NCBI GenBank assembly: GCA_015065805.1
Contig: SVPN01000009.1
Span: forward strand, 1-50,089
Length of the DNA: 50,089 nt
Origin: Oscillospiraceae bacterium
Lineage (GTDB): Bacteria; Bacillota; Clostridia; Oscillospirales; Acutalibacteraceae
Direction: 5' to 3'
Both the position numbers and the translations under genes were made by a program. Below the pieces are notes generated by a model that searched no databases, was not told the DNA's origin, and worked only from the letters and a program-made list of their open reading frames with translations. Positions 41,011 to 49,964 of the stretch are shown one piece after another (position 1 is the first letter of the stretch; every line of letters starts with the position of its first letter).

Positions 41011-42231
41011 TTATGCCGCGTTGTTGCCTGACGGCTCTGCAAGCGTTTGTGCACTGCGCAACATATTTTCGGCAAAAACGGCGTATCCGCGTGTCGGATC
41101 ACCGATAAACACGTGAGTTACCGCGCCGATCAGCTTCCCGTTTTGCACGATGGGACTGCCGCTCATACCGCACAGCACCCCGCCCGTTGCCGCTAAAAGC
41201 TCCTCGTCCGTCACGCAGATCACCATATTCTGCGTGGGCACACCGTCGCGGTAATCCACCGCTTCGATTTCAATGTCATACGCCTTGGGCTCGGTGCCGT
41301 TGACGGTGGTGATGAGCTGAGCCGCGCCTTTTACCGCTTCCTGCTTATAGGCGATGGGCAGAGTCGCAAAGGCATCGGGCTGTTCACTGAGCACGCCGTA
41401 CAGCCCCGTATCGATGTTGGTCATCAGCACGCCCCACGAACCGCGCTGAAAGCTCCCCAAAAGCTCCCCGGGAGAGCCGACCTGTCCTTTTGTCACCCCA
41501 AACACGGAGGCAGGCACGATCTCTCCCGACGAAATCGGCACACGCTCTCCCGTATCGGCATCGTTGACGGGGTGTCCGAGCCCCGCAAATACCCCGCTTG
41601 CCATATCGTAAAAGGTGAGCGTGCCGATGCCTGCCGCACTGTCGCGGATCCACATTCCTGCCTTCAGAGCCCGTTCCTTCACCGACGCAAGCGGTGTCAA
41701 CGCGGCATCAAACTCCACCTGTCCGCGCCGCACGCGCAATGTCAGCGGATGCCCCTTACTGCCCTCGATGATCGCCGACACCTGCGCATTGGATGAGACC
41801 TCTTCCCCGTTGATGCGCAAAATGCTATCACCGACCCGCAAGCCCGCCAGCCGTGCGGGACTTTTCGGGCCCTGACGGGTATCCACATCGCTGATACCGA
41901 CCACCAAGACCCCTTGCGTAAACATTTTGATGCCGAACGGCATTCCGCACACCGCCACATCGGGGCGTTCCTCCACTGTTACCTGTACCTCACGCACGGG
42001 AAATATACCAAACAGCGACACCGTCGCCGAATAGCGTCCGCCGTCGTGCGCCTGCGTCTGCCACGCGCCGCTTTCGCTCACCCCTGCAAGCGGCAACGGC
42101 AGTCGGAGGGATTCGCCCGCGTCCACCGAAAACGCCGTCGCCGTTACGTGATCAACATACGCGATCCCTGCAAATACCGCCGTGCACACCGCGCACAGCA
42201 TCACCGCCAACACCCGCATCGTCCGTCTCAT
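41011..42231 (-). CDS. spoIVB: SpoIVB peptidase (PDZ plus S55 domain)
   Basis: 406 residues. An N-terminal membrane segment is followed by a PDZ domain (about 110-180, ARLAGLRVGDSILRINGEEV) and the S55 domain, with GLGHPVNDADTGE supplying the His and GMSGSPIVQNGKLIGAVTHV (about 355-374) the nucleophilic Ser. SpoIVB is secreted from the forespore and triggers sigma-K activation, so the organism, or its recent ancestor, forms endospores. ATG with GGAGG upstream. Single-gene unit unrelated to the polysaccharide genes. Confidence 0.92.
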   Translation of the reverse strand: MRRTMRVLAVMLCAVCTAVFAGIAYVDHVTATAFSVDAGESLRLPLPLAGVSESGAWQTQAHDGGRYSATVSLFGIFPVREVQVTVEERPDVAVCGMPFGIKMFTQGVLVVGISDVDTRQGPKSPARLAGLRVGDSILRINGEEVSSNAQVSAIIEGSKGHPLTLRVRRGQVEFDAALTPLASVKERALKAGMWIRDSAAGIGTLTFYDMASGVFAGLGHPVNDADTGERVPISSGEIVPASVFGVTKGQVGSPGELLGSFQRGSWGVLMTNIDTGLYGVLSEQPDAFATLPIAYKQEAVKGAAQLITTVNGTEPKAYDIEIEAVDYRDGVPTQNMVICVTDEELLAATGGVLCGMSGSPIVQNGKLIGAVTHVFIGDPTRGYAVFAENMLRSAQTLAEPSGNNAA

Positions 42232-42308
42232 ACCGTCATCCTCCTTGCTGTATTACTGTTCCGCAAAACAACCGCCGTATACATTTTTTAAAATTTTCGC
42301 TTTGTTCA

Positions 42309-42337
42309 TTGTGTTTTTCGGAAATTTAAGGTACACT
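42309..42337 (+). promoter_or_regulatory. Sigma-A-like promoter of the SLOG/ATPase operon
   Basis: TTGTGT, 17 bases, TACACT, about 23 bases ahead of the first start codon of the three-gene plus-strand operon. Confidence 0.5.
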
Positions 42338-42359
42338 ATAGAAAAAAGGAGGGATGACG

Positions 42360-42707
42360 ATGCGTGTAGCGATTATCGGGACGCGATGTGAGGAGCAGGA
42401 TCTGCCCGCTCTCATCCGCGAGCATCTGCCGCCCTATACGACCGAGATCGTCAGCGGCGGTGCCAAGGGCGTTGACTCCGCCGCAAAAGCCGTTGCCAAG
42501 GAGCTGGGCATCCCGCTTAAGGAATTCCTGCCCGATTACAACACCTACGGCAAGCGCGCACCGCTTGTCCGCAACGATGCCATCATCGAGTATGCCGATA
42601 TGGTGCTTGCCTTCTGGGACGGTGAATCCCACGGCACGCGCTATGTCATCGGCGAATGCATCAAGCGCGGCAAACGCGTCGTTTACATTCCTCTGGAAGG
42701 AGACTGA
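42360..42707 (+). CDS. SLOG-domain (DUF2493-like) protein
   Basis: 115 residues. RVAIIGTRC opens a Rossmann-like fold, EIVSGGAKGVDSAAKAVAKE carries the GGAxGxD nucleotide-binding motif, and VLAFWDGESHGTRYVIGECI is the second conserved segment of DUF2493/YspA-type SLOG proteins. These are thought to bind nucleotide-derived ligands. Start chosen at 42360 because GGAGG is seven bases away; the ATG at 42354 is too close. Confidence 0.8.
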   Translation: MRVAIIGTRCEEQDLPALIREHLPPYTTEIVSGGAKGVDSAAKAVAKELGIPLKEFLPDYNTYGKRAPLVRNDAIIEYADMVLAFWDGESHGTRYVIGECIKRGKRVVYIPLEGD

Positions 42708-42711
42708 ACAT

Positions 42712-43134
42712 ATGGATTCCGTAAAAGGTATGGTGGAGACCACCATTCAGCTGACCAAAAACAACTGTTACTATATGACGCACGGCGTCTGCTCATTATC
42801 GGTCGTGGAGGATCATTTTCTGTCCCCCACCGAGCGGCTGTCGCAAAACGATCTGTTCTACTGCCCGCATCTGTACAACCTGATGGTCGGGCGGGAAAAG
42901 GAAAAGGCGATCCCCGCTGTCCCGTGTGACTGCGGCCACGTGCAGATCCTCGGACAGCACCAGCGTGCCTGCATCGCCGAGCGTAAGGGACTCACCCTGC
43001 CGCTGGAGATCAACGATGACAAAAAGGAACGCGCGCTGTGCGATGTATGCGGCGGTCAGACCACTCTGCACGACAAGGAGGAAACCGGTAAACGCATCCT
43101 GTCGGTGCGGGTGTATGCGGTGAAATCCAAATGA
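42712..43134 (+). CDS. Hypothetical cysteine-rich protein, 140 residues
   Basis: Starts MDSVKGMVETTIQLTKNNCY with GGAAGGAG upstream, five bases after the SLOG stop. CDCGHVQ and LCDVCGGQTTL supply Cys pairs that could hold a zinc ion; HGVCSLSVVEDHF and LFYCPHLYN give further Cys/His. No family recognised. It overlaps the ATPase start (ATGA), so the two are translationally coupled. Confidence 0.7.
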   Translation: MDSVKGMVETTIQLTKNNCYYMTHGVCSLSVVEDHFLSPTERLSQNDLFYCPHLYNLMVGREKEKAIPAVPCDCGHVQILGQHQRACIAERKGLTLPLEINDDKKERALCDVCGGQTTLHDKEETGKRILSVRVYAVKSK

Positions 43135-45437
43135 TGAAGACTTGCTGCGGTCTGACTGATCGGGAGGTTCTGGAACGCCGGCAAAGCGGACGCGTCAATC
43201 GCACAAAGGCCACCGCACAAAAGCCTGTTTTCCGCATTGTCGCCGAACACCTCTTCACCCTGTTCAACGCCGTCAACGCCGCCATTGCCGCGGCGTTGAT
43301 TTTTGTCGGCTCCTATCACAATCTGCTGTTTTTAGGAGTCGCGATCTGCAATACCGCCATCGGGATCGTGCAGGAGCTTCGCTCCCGACGCACGCTGGCA
43401 AAGCTCTCACTTCTCCACGCGGCAAAAGCGCGTGTCCGCCGTAACGGCAAGGAAGTCACCGTTCCTGTCAGCGAGCTGGTGGAGGACGACTGCCTGCTTT
43501 TGGAAAGCGGCGATCCGCTTGCGGTCGATGCCGTTGTACAAAGCGGTCTGCTCGAGGTCAACGAATCGTTGCTGACGGGCGAAGCCGCCACGGTTCAGAA
43601 ACAGCCGGGGGATCCTCTGCTGTCGGGTAGCTTTGTTGTCAGCGGCAAAGGCGAAGCAACCGCCACCCGCGTCGGCAACAACGCCTATGCCGCCGCGCTT
43701 GCCGCCAAAGCGCGCGTGTACAAGCGTCCGCGTTCGCGCCTGCTGTCCGATGTCAACGCCGTCATCCGCTTCACAAGTCTGTTTATGATCCCGTTCGCGG
43801 CGTTGTTGCTTGTCCGCGAACGGTTTTCGGCATCCTTTGACCTGCAGGAAGCCGTCACCTCCACAGCCGCCGCTCTTTTGGGAATGATGCCGCAGGGACT
43901 GATCCTGCTGACCGCCGTTGCCCTGATGGCAGGCGTGCTCCGCCTTGCCGAAAAGCGCACCCTTGTGCAGGAGCTGTACGGCGTGGAATCGCTGGCACGT
44001 GTCTCTCTTCTCTGCCTGGATAAGACCGGCACGATCACCACGGGACACCTGACCGTCTGCAAAACCGCGGTGCTGTCCGACCGCTTTGACGAAGCCGTCA
44101 TCGGTGCGGCGATCCGTGCCATCGGCGACAGCAACCCCACCGCGCAAGCGGTGTGCCGCCGTTTTCCCGTCGCCTCGGCGGTAACGGCAGAGGAATGCCT
44201 GCCGTTTTCATCCGACAGAAAATACAGTGCCGTCCGTCTGCGCGGCATCGGCACCGTTGTATTCGGTGCGCCCGATCGCCTGTTTGCCGCCGATACCCTC
44301 CCTCGGGAGGTGCTGTCCGAAGCGGCAAGCGGAAAGCGCCTTCTTGCGGTCGGCTTTTGCGACGCTCCCACCGCGGAAGAGGCACTGCAAAGCCTGACAC
44401 CGCTTGCCGTTCTTGTATTGGAGGATGAGCTTCGCGATAACGTGCAAGACATCCTCGCCTATTTTCAGCAGGAAGATGTGACCTTGCGTGTGCTGTCGGG
44501 CGATCACCCCGACACCGTTTCCGCCATCGCCGCGCGTGCAGGACTGCACGGTGCCGAAAAAGCCGTGGACGCCACGACCCTCACGACCCCCGATGCCCTG
44601 AAAGCGGCGGCACGGGAGTATGTGGTGTTCGGGCGTGTCACACCCGAGCAAAAGCGTGATCTCATCCGTTGCTTCAAAGAGCAGGGACACGCTGTCGGTA
44701 TGACGGGAGACGGTGTCAACGATGTGCTTGCCCTCAAGGAAGCGGATTGCTCCGTTGCCATGGCGGCAGGAAGCGACGCGGCAAAGCAGGTGTCCCGCCT
44801 TGTCCTGCTGGATTCGGATTTCGCCGCACTTCCCGTTGCGGTCGCCCGGGGCAGGCGCGTCATCAATAACATCACGCGCACCGCCTCGCTGTTTCTTGTC
44901 AAAACGGTGATGTCGTTCCTTGTCACGCTGTGTGCGGTCGCTTTCCCGATGACATACCCCTTTGAGCCGTTACAGCTGACCCTGATCGGTATGTTTGCCG
45001 AGTCCATCCCCGGCTTTTTCCTCACGCTTGAGCCGAATGACGAGCGTGTCAAAGGACGGTTTTTGCAAACGGTACTTGTCAATGCCGTGCCGAGCGGTGT
45101 GATGATCGCGCTGTCGGTCGCGCTGATCCAACTGCTTGTTGCACCGTTCTTCTCCCTTTCAGCGGTGCAAAGCTCCACCCTTTGTGTCTATGTCACGGGG
45201 TTTATATGGCTGGTTCAGCTGTACCGCCTGTGCCGCCCGCTCACCGCCATGCGGCGGTGGCTGTGCATCCTGATGACCGTCGGCTTTTTCGCAGGTGTTC
45301 TGCTTTTATCGGTTCTTATGCCCGCAGTATTCGCCTTGCCGACCGTATCGATGCTACTGATTTTTGCCGTGTTCGCGGCAGGTATCCTTCCGCTTGATGC
45401 CCTGCTTGACAGGCTCACGCGATGTATACGGAAATAA
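43131..45437 (+). CDS. Cation-transporting P-type ATPase (CtpE-like)
   Basis: 768 residues. The phosphorylated Asp297 is in LDKTGT; the actuator loop is LLTGEA (147-152; the usual Ser of TGES is Ala), and the hinge is TGDGVNDVLALKEADCSVAM. The helix motif before it is MPQGL (253-257) where Ca2+ pumps carry PEGL. The opening GLTDREVLERRQSGRVN matches the branch that includes mycobacterial CtpE, a Ca2+ importer. About ten membrane helices. The ion is unproven, and the TGEA and PQGL changes merit caution. Confidence 0.85.
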   Translation: MMKTCCGLTDREVLERRQSGRVNRTKATAQKPVFRIVAEHLFTLFNAVNAAIAAALIFVGSYHNLLFLGVAICNTAIGIVQELRSRRTLAKLSLLHAAKARVRRNGKEVTVPVSELVEDDCLLLESGDPLAVDAVVQSGLLEVNESLLTGEAATVQKQPGDPLLSGSFVVSGKGEATATRVGNNAYAAALAAKARVYKRPRSRLLSDVNAVIRFTSLFMIPFAALLLVRERFSASFDLQEAVTSTAAALLGMMPQGLILLTAVALMAGVLRLAEKRTLVQELYGVESLARVSLLCLDKTGTITTGHLTVCKTAVLSDRFDEAVIGAAIRAIGDSNPTAQAVCRRFPVASAVTAEECLPFSSDRKYSAVRLRGIGTVVFGAPDRLFAADTLPREVLSEAASGKRLLAVGFCDAPTAEEALQSLTPLAVLVLEDELRDNVQDILAYFQQEDVTLRVLSGDHPDTVSAIAARAGLHGAEKAVDATTLTTPDALKAAAREYVVFGRVTPEQKRDLIRCFKEQGHAVGMTGDGVNDVLALKEADCSVAMAAGSDAAKQVSRLVLLDSDFAALPVAVARGRRVINNITRTASLFLVKTVMSFLVTLCAVAFPMTYPFEPLQLTLIGMFAESIPGFFLTLEPNDERVKGRFLQTVLVNAVPSGVMIALSVALIQLLVAPFFSLSAVQSSTLCVYVTGFIWLVQLYRLCRPLTAMRRWLCILMTVGFFAGVLLLSVLMPAVFALPTVSMLLIFAVFAAGILPLDALLDRLTRCIRK

Positions 45438-45448
45438 AACGAAAAATA

Positions 45449-45483
45449 ATCCCCGCGGCGGTTTGCAAAAACCGCCGCGGGGA
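45449..45483 (+). terminator. Strong terminator between convergent ATPase and kinase genes
   Basis: ATCCCCGCGGCGGTTT, GCA loop, AAACCGCCGCGGGGAT, followed by CGCTTTTTAT on the plus strand. It ends the ATPase operon and may act on the kinase operon from the other side, where the stop codon is only seven bases away. Confidence 0.85.
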
Positions 45484-45490
45484 TCGCTTT

Positions 45491-46192
45491 TTATAAGGCA
45501 TTTGCCAGCGCTTCCGCTGTCTGATAGCGTTCGTTCGGGCTGACCGACGTACATTTGCGCACCACTCTGCCGATGTGCCCGCGCGCGATGTCCTCGGTCG
45601 GATGCTTGCCTGTGACCATCACATTGAGCAGTACGCCCGCCGCATAAATATCCGTGCGGGCATCGCTCTGCGAAAGGCCGAGCTGTTCGGGAGAGGCATA
45701 CCCCACCGTGCCCATCACGACCGTATCCTTTGAGCCTGCAGACACCTTACGCGAGGCATTGAAATCCAGAAGCACGACCCGTCCGTTTGCCGTGACCATC
45801 ACATTTTCGGGCTTGACATCGCGGTGGACGATATTCCTCGCGTGAAGCACCGTCAGCGCACGGCAGACATCCTTGATCACCTTGACCGCTCCGCGCGGGT
45901 GATAGCGTCCGCCCGCCATCACATCCGCCACCGTCACGCCGTCAATATATTCCTCCAGCACGATCTGCCCATCCTCCAGCGTGATGGCATCGTACACCTC
46001 GGGCAGTGCCTCGCAACGGATGCGGCACAGCAATTCATACGCCGCGACAGGTGCAGGCAGAATGTGCACCACCATATCCCGTGCCTTCTCACGGTGTCGG
46101 ACGCGCAGGGTACGGCAATCGTTTTTCTCCGCCAGCACCGTTACAAGGCGATAGGTCTTAAGCAACCTCGTCATATACTGTTCCCTTGTCAT
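45491..46192 (-). CDS. Small Ser/Thr protein kinase-like protein with altered ATP site
   Basis: 233 residues. The catalytic loop HRDVKPEN (123-130) and the activation segment MGTVGYASPEQLGLSQSDAR with DIYAAG are intact. DFG is DFN (143-145), and the glycine-rich loop is missing. The strand that normally carries the ATP-anchoring Lys reads DMVVHIL, with His43 in its place. It may be a pseudokinase or use another Lys. ATG at 46192 overlaps the stop of the LRR protein gene (ATGA). No membrane helix or PASTA domain. Third gene of the XRE-LRR-kinase set. Confidence 0.82.
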   Translation of the reverse strand: MTREQYMTRLLKTYRLVTVLAEKNDCRTLRVRHREKARDMVVHILPAPVAAYELLCRIRCEALPEVYDAITLEDGQIVLEEYIDGVTVADVMAGGRYHPRGAVKVIKDVCRALTVLHARNIVHRDVKPENVMVTANGRVVLLDFNASRKVSAGSKDTVVMGTVGYASPEQLGLSQSDARTDIYAAGVLLNVMVTGKHPTEDIARGHIGRVVRKCTSVSPNERYQTAEALANAL

Positions 46193-47013
46193 GTCAGCTC
46201 GCCACCGTTCCATTCCCGATATTCGGCGCCGAACCAGTCGGACGCTATGTTACGGTAATAGCGGAAATTGCGGTTGTCGCAATCCTGCGGACAATGAATC
46301 GTCAGCGTGCCTGTACGGCTTTCAACGGGCGCAAACGCTTCCGAATAGGTGAAAACCGAATCGATAAAATAAATATCCGTCAGATTCGGGCACGCAGAAA
46401 AAGCACCGTTATTCACCGTACTCACATTGTCCGGCAGTATCACCACGCGGACATCTTCGCCCGAAAATGCTTCCGGTGCGATCGCCACCACGCGTTTGCC
46501 GTCAATCGTGTTGGGTACGCGGTAAACACCGTCCGAAGACGGTGTGAGCACCCCCGTAATAACCAGCACATCATCGGGAAGCGCGATCGTCAATTCCAGA
46601 TACACATCGTCGCGCGTGGCATCGCGGTAGGTGTAGGTATCGGTACCGACCGAAGCCGCCGTCGCGGTCGTACCGGTTGATATCGTTGTCATCGGTTCGG
46701 TCGCAGTGGTTTGTGTCGGTCGGCCGACCGCATCGTTCATCGCAGGCGGCGCGGCGGTTGTGCCCAAGGCCGTAGTGGTCGTGACCGCACCCGTCACATC
46801 CTGCGTCTCAGGACTGTCCGACGACAATACCGATCCCAGCCACACCCCTGCAGCTAATAACAGCACGATCGCCGACACGATCGCCGCGATGCGGATGCCG
46901 CGGCGCTGTATCGGATTCCCGACCGTCTGCTTTTCCTCCAGCGAGGTCATACAATACAAGCAAAAATGCGCCGATTCCTCAATCGACGCGTGGCAATGCG
47001 GACATTTTTTCAT
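46189..47013 (-). CDS. Zinc-ribbon membrane protein with BspA-like leucine-rich repeats
   Basis: 274 residues. A zinc ribbon (Cys4, Cys7, Cys18, Cys21) and one membrane helix (about 41-62) are followed by a Thr-rich linker and an extracellular region with short LRR_5-type repeats (RVVAIAPEAFSGEDVRVVIL, NVSTVNNGAFSACPNLTDIY). The cytoplasmic zinc ribbon plus outer LRR layout suggests a sensor. Start 11 bases behind the regulator stop and coupled to the kinase gene. Confidence 0.8.
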   Translation of the reverse strand: MKKCPHCHASIEESAHFCLYCMTSLEEKQTVGNPIQRRGIRIAAIVSAIVLLLAAGVWLGSVLSSDSPETQDVTGAVTTTTALGTTAAPPAMNDAVGRPTQTTATEPMTTISTGTTATAASVGTDTYTYRDATRDDVYLELTIALPDDVLVITGVLTPSSDGVYRVPNTIDGKRVVAIAPEAFSGEDVRVVILPDNVSTVNNGAFSACPNLTDIYFIDSVFTYSEAFAPVESRTGTLTIHCPQDCDNRNFRYYRNIASDWFGAEYREWNGGELT

Positions 47014-47018
47014 ACCCG

Positions 47019-47441
47019 TTACCCCAGCGTTTCCAGATCGTATTCATACAGCAGCTCGTTGACCTGCACCACCGACAGCTCCTTGCAAAGTCCGTACAGC
47101 ACAATACTGTCAAACGGCAGCTTTACATACAGCGTTGAATACCCCGCCGTCTTGAGCAGTGTCTGCGCCTCCTCAACCGTGAGGTGCATCGCGATCGCCA
47201 GCGAAAGCAGTTTTTTACGCTCGGGCACACGCACTCCCGAGAAGATCTGATAGGCATATACCTCCGACAGCTCGGACGCTCTGATTACCTGCGATTTTTT
47301 CAGGTTTTTGCTTTTGAGCAATTGATCGAGCAGATCGCTCAGGGTGTCCCTGACCATATACTCCTTATTGTCGTCATAAAATGTACGAAAGCTGTCGCAA
47401 AGTCCCAGCTCTTCCACAATTTTCGATGTATCCTTTGCCAT
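47019..47441 (-). CDS. XRE-like regulator, 140 residues
   Basis: From the ATG at 47441 with GGAG eight bases upstream. LLDQLLKSKNLKKSQVIRAS, then ELSEVYAYQIFSGVRVPERK and LLSLAIAMHLTVEEAQTLL, form a helix-turn-helix of XRE character in the middle; the flanking parts are unfamiliar. Likely regulator, perhaps the target, of the kinase at the end of the same operon. Confidence 0.72.
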   Translation of the reverse strand: MAKDTSKIVEELGLCDSFRTFYDDNKEYMVRDTLSDLLDQLLKSKNLKKSQVIRASELSEVYAYQIFSGVRVPERKKLLSLAIAMHLTVEEAQTLLKTAGYSTLYVKLPFDSIVLYGLCKELSVVQVNELLYEYDLETLG

Positions 47442-47462
47442 ATGCTTCACTCCTTTTTGTGA

Positions 47463-47512
47463 AGTGTAGCATATTCAAAAAAAAAATTCAACTAAATTCC
47501 CGCTGAGTTGAA
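47463..47512 (-). promoter_or_regulatory. Promoter and inverted repeat of the XRE-LRR-kinase operon
   Basis: On the minus strand TTGAAT (47491-47486), 17 bases, TACACT (47468-47463). A perfect inverted repeat, TTCAACT (47487-47493) and AGTTGAA (47506-47512), overlaps the -35 box and would block polymerase if occupied by a dimeric repressor, possibly the first gene's own product. Confidence 0.6.
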
Positions 47513-47617
47513 ACCTTTACGCCTGCAAATAAAAAATTTCGGTGATTATTGATTTCCTTATGCTGTCAGCATAGGACTTTTCGGCAACGGTGTACTATAC
47601 TATGGGCATTGCGGGAC

Positions 47618-47875
47618 TTACATATTATCATCGGCATCGCTCATAATCTCCGCCAACGGCACCTCCAGAGCCCGTGAAAAGATCACCAGATCGATATCCG
47701 TGACAAACCGCTCCCCGTTCTCCACACGGCGTATAAAATAATGGTCCACATCAAAGCCCAGAAGCTGCATTTTGGCGGCTAACTTTCGCTGTGACAGCTT
47801 TTTGGACTTGCGGATGAATGCAAGCCGTTGCCCCGTGATGTTATTCGTGCCGTTTGCCGCTTTGATTTTAAACAT
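47618..47875 (-). CDS. Small XRE-family HTH regulator
   Basis: 85 residues from an ATG with GAGGG upstream. LAFIRKSKKLSQRKLAAKMQ then FDVDHYFIRRVENGERFVTD is a complete Cro/C1 helix-turn-helix. It has no sensor domain. Divergent from the membrane-protein gene pair whose promoter is framed by TGTTNAACA boxes, so it probably represses both directions. Confidence 0.85.
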   Translation of the reverse strand: MFKIKAANGTNNITGQRLAFIRKSKKLSQRKLAAKMQLLGFDVDHYFIRRVENGERFVTDIDLVIFSRALEVPLAEIMSDADDNM

Positions 47876-47893
47876 AATTCATCCCTCATTTTT

Positions 47894-47963
47894 GTTGAAC
47901 ACTATTTACATTTAATTCATTTTATGATAGAATGCGTATGTATATGGTGAATAGTGTTCAACA
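47894..47963 (+). promoter_or_regulatory. Promoter framed by two palindromic operator boxes
   Basis: TTTACA (47906-47911), 17 bases, TAGAAT (47929-47934) form a sigma-A promoter. TGTTGAACA (47894-47902) touches the -35 region and TGTTCAACA (47955-47963) lies just past the start of transcription. The larger arms GTTGAACACTATT and AATAGTGTTCAAC are 13-bp exact complements. This is a typical two-site repressor layout, likely for the adjacent XRE protein. Confidence 0.7.
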
Positions 47964-48058
47964 TTTATGAGGGTTTTCTATTCCTCCTTATACCGTTTTC
48001 CGTATTCTTTCGCTGTTGCGATTGAGATAAAAGTCAAAAAAGAAAGAAGGAGTCTCTT

Positions 48059-48784
48059 ATGTCAGACAACAAAAAAACCTCGTTCAACATTGTGGGCAAG
48101 ATCAAGCATTTCATCCTTGACCCGATCAAAAGCCCCGAAGAAGCCGATGCCCGCAAAAAAGAGCTTTTGCCCTACCTCGGTATCAGCTTCGGTGCCGCCG
48201 CTTTGTTCATCATTCTCGGTTTGGCGATCGAGCCCATCAAGATCGTGTTCGATATCCTGGGTTATCTTTGCGTCGGCCTGACGCTGATGTTCGGCTTCTT
48301 TATGTTCCGTGCGTTCCAGCTTAAAAAGAAGCTGGGCAACCTCCAGTGCCCGAAATGTCAGACCATTATCAACGGCGACAACGTGACCTTCGTTGTCAAA
48401 TCGTGCAATTTCCGCATCACGGAAAACAAGAGCCAGAATCCCAAGGCAGGTATGGATCTCATTATGCACGGCTTTGAGCATACCACCGTTGAGATCACCT
48501 GCAAATGCCAGGAATGCGGCACCGACAAGACCTTTACGGAATGCTTCAAAACGGTGGATGTGGAAATCTCCCGCAAGGGCGTGTCCGCGCTGAACGCCGA
48601 CCTGATCCTCAGTCAGATGAGAGCTGATCTGGAGATCGCGCAGAAATCCGGCTTTGAAGGTGTCTCCGGTGACTACAAATTCAAAACCAAGAAAACCGCT
48701 GAGCAGATGGTTAAAGACTATTTCGCCGATGACGGTACCGCCTCCAAGATCGGCAACACGACCGTTACTGCCTCCAAGAAATAA
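48059..48784 (+). CDS. Hypothetical membrane protein with Cys-pair domain
   Basis: 241 residues. Two membrane helices at about residues 40-90 (ISFGAAALFIILGLAIE and LGYLCVGLTLMFGFFMF) followed by a cytoplasmic-looking domain with CPKCQTI and CKCQECGTDKTF, a split zinc ribbon. Lys-rich C-terminus. No family recognised. ATG with AAGGAG upstream. Confidence 0.75.
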   Translation: MSDNKKTSFNIVGKIKHFILDPIKSPEEADARKKELLPYLGISFGAAALFIILGLAIEPIKIVFDILGYLCVGLTLMFGFFMFRAFQLKKKLGNLQCPKCQTIINGDNVTFVVKSCNFRITENKSQNPKAGMDLIMHGFEHTTVEITCKCQECGTDKTFTECFKTVDVEISRKGVSALNADLILSQMRADLEIAQKSGFEGVSGDYKFKTKKTAEQMVKDYFADDGTASKIGNTTVTASKK

Positions 48785-48795
48785 AAAGGATGTGT

Positions 48796-49944
48796 ATGGC
48801 TATGCAGATTCCGGGGTTTCTCAACAAGAAAACCCTGACACGCGATCGGTTTGTCCGCAACACGCTTATTCGCCTGTACTCGGCGGGAGATGCGGCGGAG
48901 TTTATCGACGATGTTCAGATCACCGATGTGGCCTCCTCGACCTCACAGTTCCTGCTCAATTACGGCTTTTACGATGTGGAGTATTCCTGCGAGGTCGGCT
49001 ATGACCGCGAGGAGCAATACATCGCAGAAGAAGAGTATTACGACAAGCAACTCCAACGGCACGTCAAGCGTCCCGTGGTCAAGCATCGCACCGTTACCGA
49101 CTGGCGTCCGTATACTACCTGCGAAAAAAGGATCCCCGGCAGCGACATCCGCTTCATCGACAACGATGCCTTTCATCAGGTGGATAACCCGATGCTGTTT
49201 TTCCCGCGTTCTCTGTCGCTTGAAGATTTCCGCAAGGAGGATCTGGTGACCGATGACGCGGGTCGCGTGACCTTTGAAGCCCCCGCCGCTGATGACCTGC
49301 GCGCCGCCCGAAGCGCCAGCGAAGATATGGCTGTGAGCTTCGTCAGACACAACCGCCTTCCCGGTGATAAGCAACGCCGTTTCACCAAGCAACAGGTCAC
49401 CGCCTCCACGGAGCATCAGATGCTCGTAGCGGTCGAACACTGGCGCGCCGCCTTTGCACTCGACGGCAACACCTATTACGCCACGCAATATGCCAACCTG
49501 CCCCATCCGACCCTGCACTGCACTTATCACAAGGAGGATGCCGTGGAGACGGAGCTGAGGCAGAACGAAAAAGAGGAGATCGCCTCCGATGCCGATCACC
49601 AAAAGTTTTCCAAAATCGGCAGATACTGCTCTTTCGGCTTTATCGGCGGTCTGCTGCTGGCGGTTGCCGTTTCGGGTACCGCAACGGGGCTCGGTATTTT
49701 CCTCTTCATCGCCGCGTTTGCGGCACTCGGTGTCAGCCTGTTCCTCAAGAAAAAGACGGATGCCATCGAGAAGCGCGTTCACGATAAGTATGACGCAATG
49801 CGCGCGGATTATAAGCAGACCGTCTGCAACAAAAAGATCGAGCTTCTCAACGCCCGTCTGGCATCAATGGGACAGCCGCCGCTGTCCTCGCTCGAGCTTG
49901 AGCAATTTGATCCGAACACCTCCCGCACCCTGACGGGAAGCTGA
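48796..49944 (+). CDS. Hypothetical membrane protein
   Basis: 382 residues. A long soluble part with FLLNYGFYDVEYSCEVGYD, EEQYIAEEEYYDKQ and several His-rich stretches is followed by two close membrane helices (about 273-312, SFGFIGGLLLAVAVSGTATG and LFIAAFAALGVSLFL) and a coiled, charged tail. No known domain. The ATG at 48796 has AAGG six bases upstream; ATGs at 48790 and 48802 are possible. Cotranscribed with the previous membrane protein. Confidence 0.72.
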   Translation: MAMQIPGFLNKKTLTRDRFVRNTLIRLYSAGDAAEFIDDVQITDVASSTSQFLLNYGFYDVEYSCEVGYDREEQYIAEEEYYDKQLQRHVKRPVVKHRTVTDWRPYTTCEKRIPGSDIRFIDNDAFHQVDNPMLFFPRSLSLEDFRKEDLVTDDAGRVTFEAPAADDLRAARSASEDMAVSFVRHNRLPGDKQRRFTKQQVTASTEHQMLVAVEHWRAAFALDGNTYYATQYANLPHPTLHCTYHKEDAVETELRQNEKEEIASDADHQKFSKIGRYCSFGFIGGLLLAVAVSGTATGLGIFLFIAAFAALGVSLFLKKKTDAIEKRVHDKYDAMRADYKQTVCNKKIELLNARLASMGQPPLSSLELEQFDPNTSRTLTGS

Positions 49945-49964
49945 TCCTTCACAACGAACCCCTC

